A stretch of 64,000 nt of DNA from Mesorhizobium sp. Root157. GTDB taxonomy: Bacteria > Pseudomonadota > Alphaproteobacteria > Rhizobiales > Rhizobiaceae. The position numbers and the translations under genes were made by a program. Below, piece by piece: positions 18,029-33,374 of this stretch. The DNA is taken from NCBI RefSeq assembly GCF_001427385.1, contig NZ_LMGJ01000012.1, forward strand, positions 419,623 to 483,622, read 5' to 3'. The notes under the pieces were generated by a model. The model was not told the origin of the DNA. It saw only the letters and a list, made by a program, of their open reading frames with translations, and searched no databases. Position 1 is the stretch's first letter. The number at the start of each line of letters is the position of its first letter.

Positions 18029-20497
18029 ATGACGCAAATCATGACAGCCGAAGTTCCCACACCGCTCCCGATAGACTCCGACCCAAAGACGCTTGCCGCT
18101 GAAGTGCTCAATGCGCTTAAGTATCGGCTTGGCAAGGACATGACCGTTGCCACCCAGCACGACTGGCTGACCGCCTCGATCACGGTGGTACGCGACCGCA
18201 TAATTGACCACTGGATCGGCGGCACCAAGGAGGCTTACGACCGGAAGGAAAAGCGGGTTTATTACCTGTCGCTGGAATTCCTGATCGGACGCCTGATGCG
18301 GGATTCCTTCTCCAATCTCGGGTTGATGGACAACATGCGCGCGGCGCTGTCGTCGTTGGGCGTCGATCTCGATGTCATCGCCGCGCTGGAGCCTGATGCA
18401 GCGCTTGGCAATGGCGGGCTTGGCCGCCTCGCAGCCTGCTTCATGGAATCGATGGCTAGTGTCGGCATCCCGGCACACGGCTACGGCATCCGCTATGCAA
18501 ATGGCATGTTCAGGCAGGAAATTCAGGACGGCTGGCAGGTCGAACTGCCCGAAACCTGGCTCGATCATGGCAATCCGTGGGAATTCGAACGGCGCGAGCG
18601 TTCGTTCGAGGTCGGCTTCGGCGGTTCGGTCGAATCCATCACGTGCAGTGACGGCCGGCTGGAGCGGCATGTGTGGAAGCCGACCGAACATGTCCTGGCA
18701 GTCGCCTACGACACGCCGGTGGTGGGTTGGCGGGTAAACCGCGTCAACACTTTGAGGCTGTGGGCCGGCATGCCGGTCGATCCGATCCTGCTCGACCGCT
18801 TCAACGCGGGCGATCACATTGGTGCTTTGGCCGAAAGCAACAAAGCCGATGCCTTGTCGCGGGTGCTCTACCCGGCGGATTCGCACAAAGAAGGCCAGGA
18901 ACTGCGGCTAAGGCAGGAGTATTTCTTTTCCACCGCGTCGTTGCAGGACATTTTGCAGCGGCATCTCAGCCAATATGGCGATCTGAAATCGCTCCCCGAC
19001 AAGGCGGCGATCCATCTCAACGATACCCATCCGGCAATCGCCGTGCCCGAACTGATGCGGCTGTTGATGGATGTGCACGGCATCGACTTCGACCAGGCAT
19101 GGGATATCACCAAGCGCACCTTCGCCTACACAAACCATACGCTTTTGCCGGAAGCGCTGGAAAGCTGGCCGGTGCCGCTGTTTGAACGCCTTTTGCCGCG
19201 CCATATGCAGATCATCTATGCCATCAACGCCCAGGTGCTGTTGGAAGCCCGCGCCAGCAACCGCTTTTCGGGTGAGCAGGTCGCCGCGATCTCGCTGATC
19301 CAGGAAAACGGCGAGCGGCGCGTACGCATGGGCAATCTGGCCTATGTCGGCTCACATTCGATCAACGGCGTATCGGCTCTTCATACCGACCTGATGAAGG
19401 AGACGGTCTTTGCTGACCTGCACCGGCTTTATCCCGACCGCATCAATAACAAGACCAACGGCATCACGCCGCGACGCTGGCTGATCCAGTGCAATCCGGA
19501 CCTGACCGCATTGGTGCGTGAGGCGATCGGCGACCGCTTCCTCGACGACATCGAGGCGATCAAGGATCTGGACGCGTTTGCGGAAGATGCGGCATTTCGC
19601 GAGAAATTTGCCGCTGTTAAGCGCCTGAACAAGGCACGGCTCGCCAATCTGGCCACCGAACGGCTCGGCATCAGGGTCGATCCGTCGGCGCTCTTCGATA
19701 TCCAGATCAAGCGCATCCACGAATACAAGCGCCAACTCCTCAACGTACTGGAAGCCGTTGCCCTGTACGATCAGATCAGGTCGCATCCGGAGCGGGACTG
19801 GATGCCGCGCGTCAAGTTCTTCGGTGGCAAGGCGGCGCCCAGCTATCACAATGCCAAGCTCATCATAAAGCTGATCAACGACGTCGCCAGGGTCATCAAT
19901 CACGATCCGTCGGTGCGCGGTTTGCTCAAGATGGTGTTCGTGCCGAACTACAATGTCAGCACAGCCGAAATCATGATGCCGGCTGCTGACCTGTCTGAGC
20001 AGATTTCGACCGCCGGCATGGAGGCATCGGGCACCGGCAACATGAAGTTCGCGTTGAACGGTGCGCTGACCATAGGCACGCTGGACGGTGCCAATGTCGA
20101 GATCAGGGAGCATGTCGGCGACAACAATATCTTCATTTTCGGCCTGAAAGCCAACGAGGTCGCGGAGCGTCGCGCCAACGGCTATGCGCCACGTCCTGTC
20201 ATCGATGCTTCGCCGGAATTGAGGCAGGCTGTGGCCGCCATCGCCTCAGGCGTCTTCTCGCCTGACGACCCGCAACGCTATCGCGCCCTGATGGACGATC
20301 TCTACAATACCGACTGGTTCATGGTTGCCGCCGATTTTGACGCCTACGCCGCCATGCAGCGCGAGGTGGATTGTGTCTGGCGCAATGGCCCGCAATGGTA
20401 TGCGAGAGCGATCCGCAACGTCGCGCGCGTCGGCTGGTTTTCCTCCGACCGCACGATACGCCAATACGCCAAAGACATCTGGAACGTGCCAGCTTGA
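18029..20497 (+). CDS. glgP: Glycogen/starch phosphorylase
   Basis: An 822-residue GT35 phosphorylase releasing glucose-1-phosphate from glycogen alpha-1,4 chains. It contains RVYYLSLEFLIGRLM near the N-terminus, GNGGLGRLAACFMESMA, the KTNGITPRRW segment, RIHEYKRQLLN and the PLP site EASGTGNMKFALNGALT, with the Schiff-base lysine at about residue 673. It heads a long same-strand glycogen cluster (glgP-B-C-A-pgm-glgX-glucosidase) with short gaps, likely one transcript. Length and motifs are complete. Confidence 0.97.
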   Translation: MTQIMTAEVPTPLPIDSDPKTLAAEVLNALKYRLGKDMTVATQHDWLTASITVVRDRIIDHWIGGTKEAYDRKEKRVYYLSLEFLIGRLMRDSFSNLGLMDNMRAALSSLGVDLDVIAALEPDAALGNGGLGRLAACFMESMASVGIPAHGYGIRYANGMFRQEIQDGWQVELPETWLDHGNPWEFERRERSFEVGFGGSVESITCSDGRLERHVWKPTEHVLAVAYDTPVVGWRVNRVNTLRLWAGMPVDPILLDRFNAGDHIGALAESNKADALSRVLYPADSHKEGQELRLRQEYFFSTASLQDILQRHLSQYGDLKSLPDKAAIHLNDTHPAIAVPELMRLLMDVHGIDFDQAWDITKRTFAYTNHTLLPEALESWPVPLFERLLPRHMQIIYAINAQVLLEARASNRFSGEQVAAISLIQENGERRVRMGNLAYVGSHSINGVSALHTDLMKETVFADLHRLYPDRINNKTNGITPRRWLIQCNPDLTALVREAIGDRFLDDIEAIKDLDAFAEDAAFREKFAAVKRLNKARLANLATERLGIRVDPSALFDIQIKRIHEYKRQLLNVLEAVALYDQIRSHPERDWMPRVKFFGGKAAPSYHNAKLIIKLINDVARVINHDPSVRGLLKMVFVPNYNVSTAEIMMPAADLSEQISTAGMEASGTGNMKFALNGALTIGTLDGANVEIREHVGDNNIFIFGLKANEVAERRANGYAPRPVIDASPELRQAVAAIASGVFSPDDPQRYRALMDDLYNTDWFMVAADFDAYAAMQREVDCVWRNGPQWYARAIRNVARVGWFSSDRTIRQYAKDIWNVPA

Positions 20498-20541
20498 TGT
20501 GATTGCATTGACCGGTGACCAAGGTCATCAGGAGGAACAGT

Positions 20542-22758
20542 TTGACCAAGACGCCGCGCGCGACGACAGCGCCAAGCGAGCCGGAGGGGGCGGCCGCGGC
20601 GAGTGATGTCGCGGCGATTGTCGCCGGCACGCATGGCAATCCGTTCGCGGTGCTTGGCATCCAGCAAATCGGCAAATCGCTTTATACACGCTGTTTCGTG
20701 CCCAATGCGGACTTCGTCACGGCCCATACGTTGGCGGGCAAGAATGCCGGAGAGCTTGTGCACCGCGACGGCGCTGGTTTCTTCGAAGGCAAGCTCAGTA
20801 TCCGCAAGCGCCAGCCGCTACGCTATCATGCCCGCAATGCGGTCGGTGACTGGTGGCTGACTGACCCCTACTCTTTCGGGCCGGTGCTCGGCCCGATGGA
20901 CGACTATTATATCGCCGAAGGATCGCATCTTCGCCTTTTCGACAAGCTTGGCGCGCATGCCATCGACCATGAGGGCACAAGCGGCATGCATTTTGCGGTC
21001 TGGGCTCCGAATGCACGCCGCGTTTCAGTCGTTGGCGACTTCAACAACTGGGATGGTCGCCAGCATGTCATGCGGGATCGCCATGATACCGGCATATGGG
21101 AAATCTTCGTACCCGACATCGGCGCGGGCAGGCCGTACAAATATGAAATCATCGGTTCGCAGGGGGCGCCGCTGCCGCTGAAAGCCGATCCGTTCGCCTT
21201 CAAGTCGGAACTGCGTCCGGCGACGGCCTCCGTGACGGCCTCGCCGTTTTCTCATCGATGGGGGGATGAAGCGCATCGTTCCTTCTGGAGGAAGGCCGAC
21301 CACCGGCGCGAGGCCATCTCGATCTACGAGGTTCACGCCGGTTCATGGCAGCGCCACGATGACGGCACGTTCCTGTCCTGGGATGAATTGGCTGACCGGC
21401 TCATCCCTTATGCGGTGGACATAGGCTTCACCCATATCGAGTTCATGCCGATCTCCGAACACCCCTACGATCCTTCATGGGGCTATCAGACAACTGGCCT
21501 TTATGCTCCGACGGCGCGTTTCGGCGATCCGGACGGCTTTGCGCGCTTCGTCGACGGCGCCCATCGGGCCGGCGTCGGCGTCATCCTCGATTGGGTGCCG
21601 GCACATTTTCCGGTGGACGAGCATGGGCTGGCCAAGTTCGACGGAACCGCCCTCTACGAGCATGCCGATCCGCGCAAGGGCTTCCATCCCGACTGGAACA
21701 CGCTGATCTACAATTTCGGCCGCCGCGAAGTCGTGTCCTTCCTCGTCAACAACGCCCTTTACTGGGCGGAGAAATATCATGTCGACGGCCTGCGCGTGGA
21801 TGCCGTGGCCTCGATGCTTTACCTCGATTATTCGCGCAAGGCCGGGGAGTGGCTTCCGAACGAGAAGGGCGGGCGCGAAAACCTGGAGGCCGTTGCCTTC
21901 CTGCAGAAGATGAACAAGGAACTCTACGGCCATCATCCCGGCGTCATGACCATCGCCGAGGAATCGACTTCATGGCCTAAGGTTTCGCAGCCCGTTCATG
22001 AAGGCGGGCTCGGCTTCGGCTTCAAGTGGAACATGGGCTTCATGCACGACACGCTGGAGTATTTGTCCAAGGAGCCCGTCCACCGCAAATACCATCACAA
22101 CGAACTTACCTTCGGGCTGATGTATGCCTTCAGCGAGAATTTCGTGCTGCCGCTTTCCCATGATGAAGTTGTGCACGGCAAAGGTACGCTCCTTGCCAAG
22201 ATGGCCGGCGACGACTGGCAGAAATTTGCGACGCTTCGGGCATATTACGCCTTCATGTGGGGCTATCCCGGCAAGAAGCTGTTGTTCATGGGGCAGGAAT
22301 TCGCGCAGCGGCGCGAGTGGAGCGAGGAACGACCGCTGGACTGGGACCTGCTCGATCATGCGCCTCATAGAGGCGTGCGGCAGGTGGTGCGCGACCTCAA
22401 CTATCTTTATCGGTCACGCCCGGCGCTCCATGCGCGCGATTGCGAGCCGGAAGGCTTTTCCTGGCTGATCGTCGACGACAGCGAAAACTCCGTCTTCGCA
22501 TGGCTGCGCAAGGCGCCGGGCGGGAACCCGATTGCCGTCATCTCGAATTTCACGCCCGTGCCTCGCGAGAACTATCGCGTGCCGCTGCCTAGTGCAGGAA
22601 TCTGGCGCGAAATCGTCAACACCGATGCCGCCGATTATGGTGGCACTGGCATAGGCAATGGCGGTGTCATACGGGCGACGGGCCAGCGCGATGGCGCTTC
22701 GGCAACCATGGTCCTTCCGCCGCTGGCAACGATCATGCTTGAGTTCATTTCGGATTGA
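20542..22758 (+). CDS. glgB: 1,4-alpha-glucan branching enzyme
   Basis: A 738-residue GH13 branching enzyme. An N-terminal linker and CBM48-like domain ([25 protein letters not shown] in two parts) precede the barrel with [17 protein letters not shown], the nucleophile in [10 protein letters not shown] (Asp near residue 420), the acid/base Glu in TIAEEST (about residue 473) and [14 protein letters not shown] at 20542 is chosen as the start because a perfect AGGAGG (20530-20535) sits at the right distance. The in-frame GTG at 20515 has no ribosome site. No usable ATG exists nearby. Confidence 0.95.
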   Translation: MTKTPRATTAPSEPEGAAAASDVAAIVAGTHGNPFAVLGIQQIGKSLYTRCFVPNADFVTAHTLAGKNAGELVHRDGAGFFEGKLSIRKRQPLRYHARNAVGDWWLTDPYSFGPVLGPMDDYYIAEGSHLRLFDKLGAHAIDHEGTSGMHFAVWAPNARRVSVVGDFNNWDGRQHVMRDRHDTGIWEIFVPDIGAGRPYKYEIIGSQGAPLPLKADPFAFKSELRPATASVTASPFSHRWGDEAHRSFWRKADHRREAISIYEVHAGSWQRHDDGTFLSWDELADRLIPYAVDIGFTHIEFMPISEHPYDPSWGYQTTGLYAPTARFGDPDGFARFVDGAHRAGVGVILDWVPAHFPVDEHGLAKFDGTALYEHADPRKGFHPDWNTLIYNFGRREVVSFLVNNALYWAEKYHVDGLRVDAVASMLYLDYSRKAGEWLPNEKGGRENLEAVAFLQKMNKELYGHHPGVMTIAEESTSWPKVSQPVHEGGLGFGFKWNMGFMHDTLEYLSKEPVHRKYHHNELTFGLMYAFSENFVLPLSHDEVVHGKGTLLAKMAGDDWQKFATLRAYYAFMWGYPGKKLLFMGQEFAQRREWSEERPLDWDLLDHAPHRGVRQVVRDLNYLYRSRPALHARDCEPEGFSWLIVDDSENSVFAWLRKAPGGNPIAVISNFTPVPRENYRVPLPSAGIWREIVNTDAADYGGTGIGNGGVIRATGQRDGASATMVLPPLATIMLEFISD

Positions 22759-22777
22759 GGGTCTTGGGAGGCTGTAA

Positions 22778-24043
22778 ATGGTGGAGACGAAACGGACCCA
22801 GCCGCTGGCGCGTGACGCCATGGCCTATGTGCTGGCGGGAGGGCGTGGCAGCCGCCTGAAGGAACTGACCGACCGGCGCGCCAAGCCGGCGGTCTATTTC
22901 GGCGGCAAGACCCGCATCATCGACTTTGCGCTTTCCAATGCGCTGAATTCTGGCATTCGCCGGCTCGGCGTGGCCACCCAATACAAGGCGCACTCGCTGA
23001 TCCGCCACCTGCAGCGTGGCTGGAACTTCCTGAGACCGGAGAGAAACGAAAGCTTCGATATCCTGCCGGCCAGCCAGCGCGTTTCCGAAACGCAATGGTA
23101 TGAAGGCACCGCCGACGCCGTCTACCAGAACATCGACATCATCGAGAGCTACGGCCCCGAATTCATGGTGATCCTGGCCGGCGATCACATCTACAAGATG
23201 GATTACGAACTCATGCTGCGCCAGCATGTCGATGCCGGCGCGGATGTCACCGTAGGTTGCCTTGAGGTTCCACGCATGGAAGCCACTGGTTTTGGCGTCA
23301 TGCATGTCGACAAGAAGGACAACATCATCTCCTTCATCGAAAAGCCGGCTGATCCACCCGGCATTCCCGACAAGCCCGACCATGCGCTGGCCTCGATGGG
23401 CATCTATGTCTTCCGCACGAAATTCCTTATGGATCTGCTGCGCAAGGACGCGGCCGATCCGAATTCGAGTCGCGATTTCGGCAAGGACATCATTCCCCAG
23501 ATCGTCAAGGACGGGAAGGCTGTGGCGCACCGTTTCGCCAAATCCTGCGTGCGCTCCAGTATGGAAGCCCAGCCCTATTGGCGCGACGTCGGAACCATCG
23601 ATGCTTACTGGGAAGCCAATATCGATCTGACCGATATCACACCGGAACTCGATCTCTACGACAGCGACTGGCCGATCTGGACTTATGCGGAATTGAAGCC
23701 GCCGGCAAAATTCGTGCACGACGAAGATGGCCGGCGCGGCATGGCGGTTTCCTCGCTGGTGTCGGGCGACTGCATCGTTTCGGGCGCATCTTTGAAGCGC
23801 AGCCTGATCTTTACCGGCGCGCGCATCAATTCCTATTCCACGCTTGATCATGTCGTCATGCTGCCGGACTGCGTGGTTGGCCGTAACGCGCGGCTAAAGA
23901 ATGTCGTGATCGACCATGGCGTCGAGATTCCTGAAGGCCTTGTCGTCGGCGAGGACCCGGTTCGCGATGCCAAACGCTTCCGCGTCTCCGAAAGGGGTAT
24001 ATGCCTGATCACGCAGCCGATGATCGACAAGCTGGGGCTGTAA
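22778..24043 (+). CDS. glgC: Glucose-1-phosphate adenylyltransferase
   Basis: A 421-residue ADP-glucose pyrophosphorylase, the committed step of glycogen synthesis (glucose-1-P + ATP to ADP-glucose). The nucleotide-binding [19 protein letters not shown] is near residues 22-40; [18 protein letters not shown], the [11 protein letters not shown] active-site segment and [11 protein letters not shown] follow. The C-terminal left-handed beta-helix has typical [14 protein letters not shown] hexapeptides. The usual bacterial length indicates likely allosteric regulation as in other rhizobial GlgC proteins. Lies 19 nt after glgB and 4 nt before glgA. Confidence 0.97.
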   Translation: MVETKRTQPLARDAMAYVLAGGRGSRLKELTDRRAKPAVYFGGKTRIIDFALSNALNSGIRRLGVATQYKAHSLIRHLQRGWNFLRPERNESFDILPASQRVSETQWYEGTADAVYQNIDIIESYGPEFMVILAGDHIYKMDYELMLRQHVDAGADVTVGCLEVPRMEATGFGVMHVDKKDNIISFIEKPADPPGIPDKPDHALASMGIYVFRTKFLMDLLRKDAADPNSSRDFGKDIIPQIVKDGKAVAHRFAKSCVRSSMEAQPYWRDVGTIDAYWEANIDLTDITPELDLYDSDWPIWTYAELKPPAKFVHDEDGRRGMAVSSLVSGDCIVSGASLKRSLIFTGARINSYSTLDHVVMLPDCVVGRNARLKNVVIDHGVEIPEGLVVGEDPVRDAKRFRVSERGICLITQPMIDKLGL

Positions 24044-24047
24044 GCGC

Positions 24048-29119
<5,072 letters not shown>

Positions 29120-29133
<14 letters not shown>

Positions 29134-30808
29134 AGCGGCCTTGTGGTGGCGCGGCTGCGCCATCTATCAGATATATCCGCGCTCGTTTCAGGATACGACC
29201 GGTGACGGCAGCGGCGATCTGCGCGGCGTTGCGCAACGCCTTGGCCACATAGCTTCGCTGGGCGTCGATGCGATCTGGCTCTCGCCGTTCTTCAAGTCGC
29301 CGATGGCGGACATGGGCTACGACGTGTCGGACTACTGTGCCGTCGATCCGATCTTCGGCACTATTGAGGATTTCGACGTCGTTGTTGCCGAGGCTCACCG
29401 GCTTGGCCTCAAGGTGATCATCGATCAGGTGCTGGCGCATTCGTCCGACAGGCACCCATGGTTCGTGGAGAGCCGGCTGAGCCGCGACAATGCGAAAGCA
29501 GACTGGTATTTGTGGGCCGACGCAAGGCCTGATGGCACGGCACCCAACAACTGGCTTTCAGTGTTCGGCGGGCCGGCATGGGAATGGGATTCAACCCGCC
29601 GCCAATACTACCAGCACAATTTCCTTGCCTCACAACCGGCGCTTAACTTCCACAACCCGCAGGTTCAGGACGCGCTTCTGGAAACCGTGCGTTTCTGGCT
29701 TGATCGCGGCGTCGATGGGTTTCGGCTCGATACGGTGAACTACTATTTCCAGGATCGTCGGCTGCGCAGCAATCCGCCTCTTGCAACAAGCCTGACAGGA
29801 ACTGGCGCCGAGACGACCCCGTACCTCTACCAGCAGCATCTGTTCGACAAGACGCAGCCGGAGAACCTCGAGTTCCTGCAGCGCTTTCGCTCACTGCTCA
29901 ATCGATACGACGACCGTGCCAGCGTCGGCGAAGTTGGTGATGAGGATCGTTCGCTGGAAACGCTCGCCGCATACACATCGGGCGGCGACAAGCTCAACAT
30001 GTGCTATACATTTGATTTGCTCGGCCCCAAATTCTCGGCCGCGCATATCCGTAGCTGCGTCGAAGCTTTCGAGACAGCGGCTCCGGACGGCTGGCCCTGC
30101 TGGGCCTTCTCGAACCACGATGTCATGCGCCACGTCAGCCGCTGGACACTGCCGGGCGGCGATCCAGCGCTGCTCGCCAATTTTTCGATCGAACTGCTCT
30201 GTTGCCTGCGCGGGTCGATCTGTCTCTATCAAGGCGAGGAACTTGGTCTGGAGGAGGCAGAGATCGCCTTCGAGGACCTGCGTGATCCCTACGGCATCCG
30301 CTTCTGGCCCGGATTCAAGGGTCGTGACGGCGCGAGAACCCCGATGGTGTGGCAGCATGACACCGACCACGCCGCCTTTACGACAGGCAAGCCATGGCTG
30401 CCGATCCCTGCAGGCCATCGTGCCCTGGCCGTCGATGCGCAGATCGTCGACAAAGGCTCGGTCCTTCACCATTATCGCGCAACCCTGGCGTTGCGCAAAC
30501 GTCATCCTGCGCTGATATCGGGGAGTATCCATTTCATAGATGGCGGAGACGATGTGCTCGCTTTTGTCCGCGAAGGCAGCGGCGAACGGCTGCTGTGTGT
30601 CTTCAATTTTGGCGCTTCACCGGCAAGATGGTCGCTGCCAGATGATCTGGGATCAGTCAGGGCAGTCGACTTCGCCGACTATGGTTCTGTAGTGCAGGGC
30701 GATGCGCTGTCGCTTGCGGGACAGCATGGTTTCATTGGCCGGTTAGAGCATCGGACCGAAAAGTGGAATCCGGTTTTCGGAGAATCCGATACTCAAACAA
30801 AGGGATAG
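29120..30808 (+). CDS. GH13 alpha-glucosidase (AglA/oligo-1,6-glucosidase-like)
   Basis: A glycosidase of about 562 residues, GH13 family. It has WWRGCAIYQIYPRSFQD, the SPFFKSPMADMGYDVSDY calcium/entry segment, GFRLDTVNYYF with the nucleophile Asp, a VGEVGDEDRSLE acid/base region (Glu in GEV) and FSNHDVMRH. These fit alpha-glucosidases such as rhizobial AglA, which split sucrose, maltose or trehalulose. ATG at 29120 follows GAAGG and lies inside the glgX 3' end. As the last gene of the glycogen cluster it may finish the short malto-oligosaccharides released by GlgP and GlgX. The exact substrate is uncertain. Confidence 0.85.
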
Positions 30809-30864
30809 GACGCCACTGTGCAGGCCTCAGGACGCACGGCGATCTTGAGTGATGCTGGCCGAGC

Positions 30865-32637
30865 CTACTGCACCAGAACGGAGCGGCCGCAGGTCGCGCC
30901 GGTCACGCGAATATCCGCCTGGCCGAGGCTGACCCCGAGCATGCCAAGGACAGTGTTGAGCAGCGTATCTACCGGCTCAGCTACGGTGCCCAGTGTTGCC
31001 ACGACAGCTGGTTTCACAGCACCTAGTAAGCCAGTTACGTCGAGGCCGAGGCCGCCGGCGTTGACTGACAGGGAAAGATTGGCGGCTAGCGAGGTCGTGA
31101 GCGATTTCGTGAAGTCATGTGTCGAAACGGTCTTGGGCTTCCTTCCGTCGATATCGCTCCGGTCGAAGGTCAGTGTCTGAGGCGCCATGTTTTCGATGGC
31201 GGTGAAGGCCTGCCCCTTGACCTTCAGGAGGTCGAGCGAAAGCAGGAACAGCTTGATGCTGGCTTCCGCAATGGTAACTTCGTGGAACGACTGTGGTCTG
31301 GTGAAGTCTGCAAAACCGTTGCCGTCGCTTTCGGCCAGCCTGAGCGAGGCGACGCCAGGATTCGCGGCGACGGCAACCTTCACGCTGTCTGGTCTGCCCG
31401 TTGGGCAACTGATGTCAGACAGCCTGGCCTCGGCATGCGCCACTTCCACATGGAGCGGCAGCTTGACCGACAATAGCTTGATGCCGCTGCCGAGAGCGGA
31501 GGTGCCTGGACTGACGGTGGCGGTGAGCTTGATGCGCGTCTGGGCAGTGCGCACAACCGCTCCTGCTTCCCCCACCGCCAGCCAGGGTGAGAATTGCTCC
31601 GGCTCGCCGATGGCAAGGTCGAGAGTTGCGGACGCCAGTCCCGGCACGGTGACGCCGAGATCGACTTCAACCTGGTGATTTCCGTTGGCGAGGGCGGCGC
31701 CGGCGGTCAGCATGCCGAGCGCGTTTGCCGCCACCGTCAGGCCTGCCGGCTTCTGGCCGAGCGCGAGATTGCCCACCGGACCGAGATCGACGAGGTGGCT
31801 AAGCGGAACCTTGACAGTGTTGGTCGCGCTTGCGGCGATGGTTTGCAGGGCTAGCTTGCTGGTGTGATCCAGACCCGGAACGCTGGCCATGGCCGCCGCG
31901 ATCTGCCCGATGGCGGCCTCGGAAGCGAGCACGTCCGAATAGGTACCTCCGGTCAGGTGCAATTGGACAGCAAGCGCGTCGAAGAATGACAGCACGTCGA
32001 TGTCGGCCGCGATGAGGGCGTTGTAGTCCATTATGTCGAGCTTGATATCGCCGCCGACCAATCCGCCCAGCAGGGCATTGACGATGCCGCCGTCGAGTTT
32101 CAGCAGCCTGGACCCGACTGAAAAAGCGGCTTCGGCTTTGGCGCTCGCAATCGCCGTGGTGCCGATCACCGGTGGCGCCATGATCGCGCCGCCGAAATAG
32201 AGATGACCCACCTTGCGCATGGACACCTGAACCGCGTTGTACGGCTGCTTGCCGACCTCAAACCGGCCCGGGGCCGCAACAGAAGCGTCGGCGACATATC
32301 TGCCCCTGGCAACTTCGGCCACCGCTCGCCCGGCAGAAGGCTGCACTGTGCTTCCCGCGCTGTGCAGGGTGACAGAGGACATGCCATTGTCCGCGAAGGT
32401 GGCAAGGACTGCGGCGTCGGCCTTGCCGATATTGGCTGCGGCGGTGATGGCGGCCAGATCGACCAGCGACTGCGCCTCGCGTCGCTCCGTGTAAAGAGCG
32501 CCCTCATCGACGGCAAAGGCGGTCAACGTGATGGCGACCGGCGCGCAAAGTGCGGTCATGACGGCAAAATTGGCCCGCCTGCCGGAAAGGAATCGCTGGC
32601 ACAAATCCCGCACGGCTGAGGCCATGTCGTGGCGCAT
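30865..32637 (-). CDS. TadG-like pilus/envelope assembly protein
   Basis: A 590-residue protein with a single N-terminal hydrophobic segment (about residues 25-45, preceded by RRANFAVMTALCAPV), typical of TadG and TadE-like pseudopilin relatives of Flp pilus systems. It continues with the DUF2134-type region (EAQSLVDLAAITAA) and a long Ala/Gly/Leu-rich exported domain of repetitive strand character. It starts at ATG 32637, overlapping the tadE stop by one base, after TTGGAGGA. No other tad/cpa genes (ATPase, secretin, Flp pilin) are in the window, so it is an orphan pair. Function in pilus assembly is inferred from family only. Confidence 0.75.
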   Translation of the reverse strand: MRHDMASAVRDLCQRFLSGRRANFAVMTALCAPVAITLTAFAVDEGALYTERREAQSLVDLAAITAAANIGKADAAVLATFADNGMSSVTLHSAGSTVQPSAGRAVAEVARGRYVADASVAAPGRFEVGKQPYNAVQVSMRKVGHLYFGGAIMAPPVIGTTAIASAKAEAAFSVGSRLLKLDGGIVNALLGGLVGGDIKLDIMDYNALIAADIDVLSFFDALAVQLHLTGGTYSDVLASEAAIGQIAAAMASVPGLDHTSKLALQTIAASATNTVKVPLSHLVDLGPVGNLALGQKPAGLTVAANALGMLTAGAALANGNHQVEVDLGVTVPGLASATLDLAIGEPEQFSPWLAVGEAGAVVRTAQTRIKLTATVSPGTSALGSGIKLLSVKLPLHVEVAHAEARLSDISCPTGRPDSVKVAVAANPGVASLRLAESDGNGFADFTRPQSFHEVTIAEASIKLFLLSLDLLKVKGQAFTAIENMAPQTLTFDRSDIDGRKPKTVSTHDFTKSLTTSLAANLSLSVNAGGLGLDVTGLLGAVKPAVVATLGTVAEPVDTLLNTVLGMLGVSLGQADIRVTGATCGRSVLVQ

Positions 32638-33083
32638 CACAATCCTCCAAGCCGGATGGTGGACGCCCGCTCGATTGTGGTACCGGGCATGGCAAGCCCG
32701 TTGAACAGGCCCCAGATCGGCAGGTTGCTGGCGTCGTAGCTGATTGACACCACGAACTGGCTGCCGTCGTTCGTGCTGTCTCTTGCCTCGACAACCAGTT
32801 TGTTCGCGTCGACGAAGGGATAGCCTCCAGCGTTTCGGTCGACAAAATCGATGACCAGCGCTTCGCGTTCCGGTGCCGACAGTCCTGCTATGGCGGTTCG
32901 GGCGGCGTCGGCCGCGAGCTGTTGAATGGAATGGCTTGCTCCGAAGTAGATTCCATATGCAACCATTCCGAGCAGCAACAGGATAAGAATAGGCGAAAGG
33001 ATGGCAAATTCCACAGCTGCTGTCGCCGAGCTGTTTTGATGAAAATGGGCAGATAAGTGGTTGTCTGGTAAAAAGTTTTGCAT
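32637..33083 (-). CDS. TadE-like pseudopilin
   Basis: A 148-residue protein with the TadE domain. A short basic N-terminus carries SSATAAVEFAILSPILILLLLG, the E(+5)-like glutamate motif AAVEFA followed by a hydrophobic helix, then a small periplasmic domain with a predicted strand-rich end. TadE proteins are minor pseudopilins processed by a prepilin peptidase. First in the leftward tadE-tadG pair, divergent from the oppA gene; a perfect 11-bp inverted repeat lies just upstream. Confidence 0.8.
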   Translation of the reverse strand: MQNFLPDNHLSAHFHQNSSATAAVEFAILSPILILLLLGMVAYGIYFGASHSIQQLAADAARTAIAGLSAPEREALVIDFVDRNAGGYPFVDANKLVVEARDSTNDGSQFVVSISYDASNLPIWGLFNGLAMPGTTIERASTIRLGGL

Positions 33084-33127
33084 TCTGGAACGCTAGGCTC
33101 GAATTCCGGTAGAAATCGCAAAGCGAT

Positions 33128-33159
33128 ATTGCAACCTGGTATTGTGATCAGGTTGCAAT
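33128..33159. promoter_or_regulatory. Perfect 11-bp inverted repeat between tadE and oppA
   Basis: attgcaacctg (33128-33138) and caggttgcaat (33149-33159) are exact inverse complements with a 10-nt spacer. The site is 45 nt upstream of the tadE start and about 215 nt upstream of oppA. It could be an operator for either gene, or a hairpin in the tadE leader. No regulator gene is adjacent. Confidence 0.6.
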
Positions 33160-33374
33160 TTGAGGCTGCTGCAGTGGCTGGGCGTGTGCGAAACCCTGCA
33201 TCACGTTGCGTCATGCACGACTTTGTTGAAATCGGATTTCGGGGTGACTAGTCTCCCCTCCACGAGCCGTGGGATTGGGAGTCCGCGGCGTGCTCATGGA
33301 AGCCGGATAAGCCGGCTCTGGAGATCTGATGTTCGAGCGGCGCCGTCGGTATGTGCGCCAAAAGGGAGAGTTGC

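Noticed and set aside
17570-18886. Large minus-strand frame across frcA and glgP
   Set aside because: It crosses an intergenic region and two real genes in antisense, with no family features.
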